This document shows positions 59,601 through 64,000 of a stretch of DNA of 64,000 nucleotides, in pieces; positions within the stretch are counted from its first letter, which is position 1, and every line of letters starts with the position of its first letter. The stretch is taken from positions 33,422 through 97,421 of the forward strand of contig JAFDYB010000093.1 in NCBI GenBank assembly GCA_018267655.1, written 5' to 3'. The stretch is from Bacteroidota bacterium (GTDB taxonomy: Bacteria > Bacteroidota > Bacteroidia > B-17B0 > Aurantibacillaceae). A program made the translations under genes and the position numbers. Under the pieces are notes generated by a model. That model searched no databases, was not told the origin of the DNA, and saw nothing but the letters and a program-made list of their open reading frames with translations.

Positions 59601-60993
59601 TTTTAAAAACAGCCAAAAAGTAGATACGCAACTCATTTCAAAATATGCCTTTCATTATTTGAAAACCTATTTTGATAAAGTAGATGTGCAGAAAGGAAGC
59701 ATTACGGCTGAGTTTAGAAAAATTTACGGATTACAAGTAGCCGATGAAAAGAAAGACCGAAGCAAACATTCGCATCATGCGAAAGACGCAGCGGTATTAA
59801 CGTTGATTCCTGTAGCAGCTAAACGAGATGAAATTCTTGGAAAATATTACGAAGCTAAAGAAAAAAATCCAAAAGCCACATTTGCAGACGAGCCATATAA
59901 AGGATTTAAACGTGAGTTTGTTTGGGGTATTGATGACAATGTTTTAATCAATAACATTACCAACAATCAGGAACTAACACCCGCTAAACGAAAGATTCGT
60001 AAGCGTGGCAAAGAAGTTATTATTGATGGAAAAAACAGATGGGCAACGGGTGATTGTATTCGTGGGCAATTACATCAAGAAACTTTTTACGGAGCAATAA
60101 GACCAGCCCAAAAAGGAGAAAAAGGAAATTTATTAAAAGATGAAAACGGAAAATTTGTTCAGGAAGAAAAAGTGAAATACGTTGTTAGAGTTCCGTTTCA
60201 ATATAAGAAAGATACTAATACACCTGGCTTTAAAACTTTGGACGAAATCAAAAAACAAGTTGTTGATGAGGGTTTAAAAACACAAATAGAAAAACAAGTT
60301 AACGAAGCAGGAGGATTAAAAGAAGCCTTTGAAAAAGGAATATACCTGCTTGACAAAAACGGAAAACCTCACGGAAACAAAATCAGACATATCCGTGTTT
60401 GGGCAAGCGTGACAGAACCATTGGCTATTAAAAAGCAAACCAATCTTTCTGATAAAGAATACAAACAACATTATTGGGCATCTAATGGTGCAAATAGTTT
60501 CTTTGCTATATACAAAGGGGAAAATAAAAAAGATTTTGATTTCAGAAACTTGTTTAACACAGCAAAGATTATGTCAATAAATTCTGTCAAAAATCCAACA
60601 GAACTTTTTGAGCCGTCAATCACAATTACAAAAGGGAAAAACTCAACTGTATTATCTCTTGCTTATGTTCTGGAGAAAGGGATGAAGGTCATATTCAAAA
60701 AAGATAATGAGGATTTTAAAAACTTATCTCAAAATGACGTTTTGAAACGACTTTACGTTTACACAAATTTCGAAAAAGACGGACGATTAAATTTTCAGTA
60801 TCATTTAGAAGCAAGGAATAAAATAGAAGAAACTTATTCTGAATCAGAAATTGATTTTGGAAATCCTAAGCCAACATTGAGATTCAGTTATGCAAAATAT
60901 GACTTTGCAGTTGAAGGCTATGACTTTGAGATAAAAATGGATGGGACGATTGAATGGATAAATAAAACATTAGGCAACATTACCAAACCATAA
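56614..60993 (+). CDS. cas9: Type II-C CRISPR-associated endonuclease Cas9
   Basis: 1459 residues, intact. RuvC-I GLDLGTNSIGWAL (Asp8), an Arg-rich bridge helix (AAERTKKRSTRRLYQARKYR), RuvC-II VVEVARELND (Glu741), HNH core VIDFEHTLPRSKSFDNSLAN (Asp873, His876), and RuvC-III HSHHAKDAAVL (His1055, Asp1058) are all present, so nuclease activity is expected. The C-terminal ~300 residues would be the PAM-interacting domain. Size and neighbours (cas1, no csn2 or cas4 seen) fit the large Bacteroidota II-C forms. The ATG follows tandem tracrRNA genes; a transposase ORF starts right after the stop. Confidence 0.95.
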   Translation: MSKIFGLDLGTNSIGWALRNLDATKNQIEKFGVLTFNKGVGVGKTGEYSYAAERTKKRSTRRLYQARKYRLWATLEILINEGYCPLTIEDLNKWRRYDKEEARKNNNAGRVYPVWNLAFDAWIKLDFNNDGNPDYTSPYQLRKELAETKLDFGTDKNNLTDEQKVNRFKLGRALYHIAQRRGFKSSRKGADDTKEKEIENDVVDENVTTLQKSEQKKTNKLKELFPDYDPSVPIGVFLANKENQGIRVRLDITQHLVRENYKDEIKFIFQIQCLKFEDALYSKLVESGKNKNDGSIFYKRPLRSQKGLIGKCTLEPNKYRAPISHPSFETFRAWAFLNNIKYKENNAWQQLPLELKQEIYNELFFRKSKGYFPFSEINTFLKKKGKSWELNYKPKTTVTACPVSARLRDIFGDGYLSVQIKKDKKSKSGKDYYDIEDIWHVLFSYEDQEYVAEFAESKLKLESEKVKQFVIAWNACPVGYGMLSLNAINKINVFLQKGLIYTEAVLLANLPEVIGKELWQENEQLLLDSIGSVIAENRQQKSILNIVNSLVSKHKNTEITERIGFRNNDYQLDESDLKDIETAIEEQFGKSKWESFTGEEKNIISTTVKDCYQSYFSKQGIVRDSGSEERLVTVLSNNKKYYKTETGYYRLPKLIDTLKEFLQDNFEHLDNAKLSKIYHPSEINIYPPAKPDKDGVLKLGSPKTGSFKNPMAMRTLHELRRLMNYMIETKQIDSETRIVVEVARELNDANKRWAIEAWQRQREAENQEFAEAIKQLLNKKDNDKISDDDIDKVRLFYEQNTEQTLPEVVEMEEDEKGKKKKKKSTDKDEVVRWSGHGKKLIDKYRLWKEQGYQCLYTGKFIKLSDLFNENVIDFEHTLPRSKSFDNSLANLTVCFADYNRTIKQNQIPTKLLNYNIEYDFGGSVGKCTAIKPRLDAWKDKVERIKQQIDFWKTKSKKASDKNWKDDAIRQRHLWQMELDYWQNKLDRFTITEITSGFKNSQKVDTQLISKYAFHYLKTYFDKVDVQKGSITAEFRKIYGLQVADEKKDRSKHSHHAKDAAVLTLIPVAAKRDEILGKYYEAKEKNPKATFADEPYKGFKREFVWGIDDNVLINNITNNQELTPAKRKIRKRGKEVIIDGKNRWATGDCIRGQLHQETFYGAIRPAQKGEKGNLLKDENGKFVQEEKVKYVVRVPFQYKKDTNTPGFKTLDEIKKQVVDEGLKTQIEKQVNEAGGLKEAFEKGIYLLDKNGKPHGNKIRHIRVWASVTEPLAIKKQTNLSDKEYKQHYWASNGANSFFAIYKGENKKDFDFRNLFNTAKIMSINSVKNPTELFEPSITITKGKNSTVLSLAYVLEKGMKVIFKKDNEDFKNLSQNDVLKRLYVYTNFEKDGRLNFQYHLEARNKIEETYSESEIDFGNPKPTLRFSYAKYDFAVEGYDFEIKMDGTIEWINKTLGNITKP

Positions 60994-61620
60994 ATGTCCC
61001 TATACAAAAACAAATACCGCAGCGAATCTGCCCGTTTGCAAACATGGAATTATGCCAACGATGGTGCGTATTTTATTACGATTTGTACAAAAGATAGAGA
61101 ACATTATTTTGGCGAAATAGAAAACGGCAATATGCAATTATCACCTATTGGTGCCATTGCCGATGTGTTGTGGTACGAAATAAAAAACCATGCAAAAAAT
61201 ATTGAATTGGGTGCATTTGTGGTAATGCCTAACCATGTACATGGGATTTTGATATTGACGGGGAATGATGATTTTGTGAATGGTACGGATGGTTCGAATG
61301 GTTCGTTTGTAGGGACGTTGCATGCAACGTCCCTACAAACGAACGTCCTACAATCCAACGAACAACATACGCAACACGAAAAAAATGAACAAATGTCCAA
61401 CATATCGCCAAAACCAAATTCAATATCTACCATTATCCGTTCATACAAATCTGCCGTTACCAAACACGCAAACCGATTGGGATTTTCATTTGCATGGCAA
61501 ACCCGTTTTTACGACCACATCATTCGCAGTGAACAATCATTTTTCAATATTTCAAATTATATTTTCAATAACCCGATGAATTGGAAAGAAGATAAATTTT
61601 TCGAAGAGAAAGAAAAATAA
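60994..61620 (+). CDS. REP-associated tyrosine transposase (RAYT, Y1/HUH)
   Basis: 208 residues of the Y1 transposase (TnpA-REP/IS200-like) family. The HUH motif is in VVMPNHVHGIL (His81, His83); the tyrosine helix is STIIRSYKSAVTKHAN, and WQTRFYDHIIR with YIFNNPMNW is the typical RAYT C-terminus. RAYTs cut single-stranded REP hairpins. It begins on the base after the cas9 stop (TAA ATG), so it could be translated from the cas9 mRNA. Its coding region contains a perfect 44-bp palindrome that encodes residues 103-117. Confidence 0.88.
   Translation: MSLYKNKYRSESARLQTWNYANDGAYFITICTKDREHYFGEIENGNMQLSPIGAIADVLWYEIKNHAKNIELGAFVVMPNHVHGILILTGNDDFVNGTDGSNGSFVGTLHATSLQTNVLQSNEQHTQHEKNEQMSNISPKPNSISTIIRSYKSAVTKHANRLGFSFAWQTRFYDHIIRSEQSFFNISNYIFNNPMNWKEDKFFEEKEK
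61301..61344. repeat. Perfect 44-bp palindrome inside the RAYT gene (REP-like)
   Basis: The 22 bases from 61301 and their exact reverse complement meet at GCATGC (61320-61325); symmetry breaks at 61300/61345. The inner part GTAGGGACGTTGC/GCAACGTCCCTAC is, as I recall, a common dispersed hairpin in environmental bacteria. It stays in frame in the transposase. Confidence 0.9.
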
Positions 61621-61644
61621 AACTCAATTTTTTTAGAATATCAA

Positions 61645-61676
61645 AAATAACACAAAATGTGTGACACAAAATGTGT
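61645..61676. repeat. Left 32-nt direct repeat flanking the ATPase gene
   Basis: Contains two copies of ACACAAAATGTGT separated by one G. It matches the right copy at 62833-62864 in 31 of 32 positions. It lies 28 bp before the chosen ATPase start. Confidence 0.85.
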
Positions 61677-61693
61677 AATTTTAATTTTTATTG

Positions 61694-61701
61694 TATATTT
61701 G
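61694..61701 (+). promoter_or_regulatory. Promoter -7 box of the ATPase gene
   Basis: TATATTTG, an exact TAnnTTTG, 3 bp before the preferred ATG at 61705. A transcript from it would be nearly leaderless. The direct repeat just upstream overlaps the expected -33 region. Confidence 0.5.
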
Positions 61702-61704
61702 TGT

Positions 61705-62838
61705 ATGGAAAAAGAATTAAACCCTTTTTTAGTTACAAGTTATAAAAATGCGTTTCACTTTTGCAACAGAGAATTTGAAACCGAACAACTAAAAAAAAAT
61801 ATTCAAAACAATGTAAACACCTCCCTATTTGCCATTCGAAGAGTTGGGAAAACCGCCTTAATTCAGCATGTATTTAACTACTATGCCAAAAACCCTAAAG
61901 TGGTTTGTATTTATGTTGACATACTGGGAAGTTTAAATTTAAAAGAGTTTACCAATCAACTAGCTACAGTTATATACAATCGTTTTCCCGAAAATAAAAG
62001 CATTGGAAAAAAAATTATTTCCGCTATAAAATTATTACGTCCAAGTATTAGCTTTGATGATTTTTCAGGAACCCCTGAAATTAAATTTGATTTTATCGAA
62101 CACAAAGCCTACGAAAAAACCATACAACAGTTATTTTCTTTTTTAGACCAACAAAACTTGAAAATAATATTTGCCATTGATGAATTTCAACAAATTTTAG
62201 AATTTCCAGAAAAAAATGTAGAAGCGATTTTACGCACCCATATGCAATCGCTAAAACATACCCATTTTATATTTTGTGGCAGTAATCAAAAAATGATGTA
62301 TGAAATATTTAATGGAGTCAAGCGTCCATTTTTTGGAAGTTGTAGCAATATGCATTTAGATTTTATTTCAGAAACAAAATATGCCACCTTTATCGAAAAA
62401 ATATTTACTCACTATAAACGAAAAATAGATAAAGAAAGTATTCGATTTGTTTTATCGTTTACCTGTTGCCATACCTTTTATACACAATATTTTTGCAATT
62501 ATTTATTTGCTATCGGAAAAAAATCTGTTCAATTAGACGTAGTAAAAAAAATAGCATTGGAGATATTAAAGCTTTATGAGCCTACCTTTTTTCAATACAG
62601 AAATTTATTAACTGCTGCACAATGGCAATTGTTATCGGCTATTTCGAAAGAAGAAAAATTATTTAAAGCCCATTCGGCAGATTTTATAAAAAAATACAAT
62701 TTAGGAACATCATCAATGGTATCAAGAGGTTTAGAGGCATTGTTAGAAAAAGAAATGATTTTTTTTAATTCAACTGTTGAAAAACCTTATTACGAAACGT
62801 ATGATAAATTCTTGATGCGCTGGGTACAAATAAAATAA
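61705..62838 (+). CDS. STAND/archaeal-type AAA ATPase
   Basis: 377 residues from the ATG at 61705. An earlier in-frame ATG (61657) would add 16 hydrophobic residues but lies in the direct repeat, upstream of the promoter box. Walker A is AIRRVGKTALIQ (without the usual first Gly), Walker B IIFAIDEFQQIL; the C-terminal ~90 residues look like a winged helix (TSSMVSRGLEALLEKEMIFF). Such ATPases are common and poorly characterised in Bacteroidota. It separates the RAYT gene from cas1 and is bracketed by 32-nt direct repeats, suggesting an inserted unit rather than a normal cas gene. Confidence 0.8.
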   Translation: MEKELNPFLVTSYKNAFHFCNREFETEQLKKNIQNNVNTSLFAIRRVGKTALIQHVFNYYAKNPKVVCIYVDILGSLNLKEFTNQLATVIYNRFPENKSIGKKIISAIKLLRPSISFDDFSGTPEIKFDFIEHKAYEKTIQQLFSFLDQQNLKIIFAIDEFQQILEFPEKNVEAILRTHMQSLKHTHFIFCGSNQKMMYEIFNGVKRPFFGSCSNMHLDFISETKYATFIEKIFTHYKRKIDKESIRFVLSFTCCHTFYTQYFCNYLFAIGKKSVQLDVVKKIALEILKLYEPTFFQYRNLLTAAQWQLLSAISKEEKLFKAHSADFIKKYNLGTSSMVSRGLEALLEKEMIFFNSTVEKPYYETYDKFLMRWVQIK

Positions 62839-62864
62839 CATAAAATGTGTGACACAAAATGTGT
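62833..62864. repeat. Right 32-nt direct repeat flanking the ATPase gene
   Basis: Same sequence as 61645-61676 except one C/T change; it includes the ATPase stop codon (62836-62838) and ends 32 bp before the cas1 ATG. Confidence 0.85.
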
Positions 62865-62896
62865 GAAATCGATGCGACAATTTAAACGTCATTAAT

Positions 62897-63802
62897 ATGA
62901 TAAAACGCACCATATACTTCGGCAATCCAGCAAGATTAAGTTTAAAAGATAATCAATTAAACATTGATATTAAGAATGATGCTAATGAGAGCATAACTAA
63001 ACGCATTCCGGTTGAGGATATAGGAATTATTGTGATTGATCATCCTCAAATTACTATTACCAGTGGTATTATACAAGCCTTACAGAGTAATAATGTAAGC
63101 ATAATAACTTGTGATGAACGGCATTTGCCACAAAGCCTTTTACTACCTCTTGATGGGCATAGCATACAACAAGAGCGCTACGAAGCGCAATTACAAGCCA
63201 CAGAGCCGCTAAAGAAACAATTGTGGGCGCAAACCATTATACAAAAAATAAAAAATCAGCATACCGTATTAAGTAAATATAGTGCGCAGGCAGATTATTT
63301 AATTCCGTATTATAAAAATGTAAAAAGCGGCGATAGCGAGAATTGTGAGGCAGCCGCTGCTTCGCATTACTGGAAAACTATTTTTGCAAGTCATACACTT
63401 GATTTTAAAAGAGAGCGTTATGGCGAAGCACCAAATAATTTTTTAAATTATGGTTACTCTATTTTGCGTGGCACTATGGCGCGTAGCATTGTTTCGGCGG
63501 GTTTGTTGCCAACCTTAGGGATATTTCATCGTAACCGTTATAATGCTTTTTGCCTAGCTGATGATTTAATGGAGCCTTATCGTCCTTATGTAGATGATAT
63601 GGTGTATGTGATGATTAAAGAATTTGGTTTGGTAAACGAATTACAAAAAGAACATAAGGCTGTCTTACTTAAAATTCCAGCAATAGATGTACTAATTGAT
63701 GGAGAGAAAAGCCCTTTGATGTTGGCAACACAGCGTACAGCAGTTAGTTTAGTAAAGTGTTTTTTAGGAGAGCAGAGAAAATTGGTATATCCCGAGATTT
63801 AG
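62897..63802 (+). CDS. cas1: CRISPR-associated integrase Cas1 (type II)
   Basis: 301 residues of type II Cas1. The metal site residues are Glu151 (NCEAAAASHYW), His211 (FHRNRYNAF) and the acidic group Asp222/Asp223/Glu226 (LADDLMEPYRP). Cas1 with Cas2 inserts new spacers; cas2 normally follows directly but does not appear in the 198 bp left before the window ends. cas1 is separated from cas9 by the RAYT and ATPase genes. Confidence 0.95.
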   Translation: MIKRTIYFGNPARLSLKDNQLNIDIKNDANESITKRIPVEDIGIIVIDHPQITITSGIIQALQSNNVSIITCDERHLPQSLLLPLDGHSIQQERYEAQLQATEPLKKQLWAQTIIQKIKNQHTVLSKYSAQADYLIPYYKNVKSGDSENCEAAAASHYWKTIFASHTLDFKRERYGEAPNNFLNYGYSILRGTMARSIVSAGLLPTLGIFHRNRYNAFCLADDLMEPYRPYVDDMVYVMIKEFGLVNELQKEHKAVLLKIPAIDVLIDGEKSPLMLATQRTAVSLVKCFLGEQRKLVYPEI

Positions 63803-63807
63803 TTTAA

Positions 63808-63979
63808 CACTTCTCGACTACGCTCGAAGTGACAGAACTCTCGACTGCGCTCGAAGTGACAGCAAACACAACCCTTGTCAGTTCGAGCGAAGTCGAGAAC
63901 TAACAAGGATAAAAACACTTCTCAGTGGTATTCGAAGTAACAAGAATAGCTTTGTCAGTTCGAGTGAAATTAAAAACTA
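63808..63979. repeat. Cluster of REP-like inverted repeats after cas1
   Basis: Five ~27-nt units. 63808-63834 and 63837-63862 share CTCGACTrCGCTCGAAGTGACAG. 63874-63902 is the same kind of unit inverted (TTGTCAGTTCGAGCGAAGTC, then GAGAACTA). 63916-63942 and 63951-63979 are degenerate copies in each orientation. The last bases, CTTGTCA, look like the start of another. This is a BIME-like arrangement of the dispersed hairpins often seen in Bacteroidota intergenic DNA, not a CRISPR array. Confidence 0.75.
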
Positions 63980-64000
63980 ATATTAAATTTATACTTGTCA

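Noticed and set aside
61104..61579. Several overlapping ORFs on both strands inside the RAYT gene
   Set aside because: They arise from the long palindrome and repeated GGTTCG triplets and do not resemble known proteins.
61657..61704. Earlier ATG of the ATPase gene
   Set aside because: It lies inside the direct repeat and upstream of the TATATTTG box; the extra residues are a low-complexity hydrophobic stretch.
63803..64000. Possible CRISPR array after cas1
   Set aside because: Units are palindromic, occur in both orientations, differ in spacing and decay rapidly; they do not match the anti-repeat core ATTGTGATTTGC. They are REP-like elements.

Overview
The window is AT-rich chromosomal DNA from a member of the Bacteroidota (Flavobacteriia/Sphingobacteriia/Chitinophagia-like). 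Supporting signs are TAnnTTTG promoter -7 boxes with a TTG about 19-21 nt upstream (before rplU and rpsH), a BatA-domain protein, a TamB-like giant, VanZ, DUF2024, a GltB-domain flavoprotein, a zinc-ligand-poor L36, and a type II-C Cas9 whose anti-repeat resembles the repeats of this phylum. No rRNA or tRNA genes were seen.

Layout. 1-5.2 kb: an MksF-MksE-MksB (MukFEB/Wadjet JetABC-like) SMC condensin operon; the first gene is cut by the window edge and no JetD/MksG nuclease gene follows. 5.2-5.9 kb: decayed DNA with a secreted-protein pseudogene and a fossil SpoIIE phosphatase C-terminus. 5.9-34.9 kb: ordinary chromosome with metabolic genes (PEP mutase/isocitrate lyase family, gcvH, fumC, a GltB-like flavoprotein, a dihydroorotase-like protein, lipA), translation genes (rplU-rpmA, serS, ybeY, tsaD, arfB, rluD) and envelope genes (TamB, BatA-domain protein, an MBOAT/SGNH acylation pair, an amidase, an M23 peptidase). 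LipA makes the lipoyl cofactor that GcvH carries. 34.9-52.2 kb: one minus-strand str-S10-spc-alpha ribosomal supercluster (rpsL to rplQ) with fusA, secY, infA and rpoA, ended by a strong terminator and broken by a probable internal promoter before rpsH. 52.5-55.7 kb: a three-gene surface-glycan type operon (two methyltransferases and a polytopic membrane protein).

55.8-64 kb is the accessory region. A frameshifted IS5-type transposase remnant is followed by two tandem minus-strand tracrRNA-like genes with a shared anti-repeat core but different bodies and terminators. Next come an intact 1459-residue type II-C Cas9, a RAYT/Y1 transposase starting on the base after the cas9 stop, a STAND-like ATPase gene bracketed by 32-nt direct repeats, and cas1. 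After cas1 the sequence turns into REP-like inverted repeats, so neither cas2 nor a CRISPR array is visible before the window ends. The RAYT gene contains a perfect 44-bp palindrome inside its coding region.

Most unusual: the tandem divergent tracrRNA genes, the cas9-RAYT-ATPase-cas1 arrangement with repeats around the ATPase, and the REP-like palindrome inside the RAYT gene.
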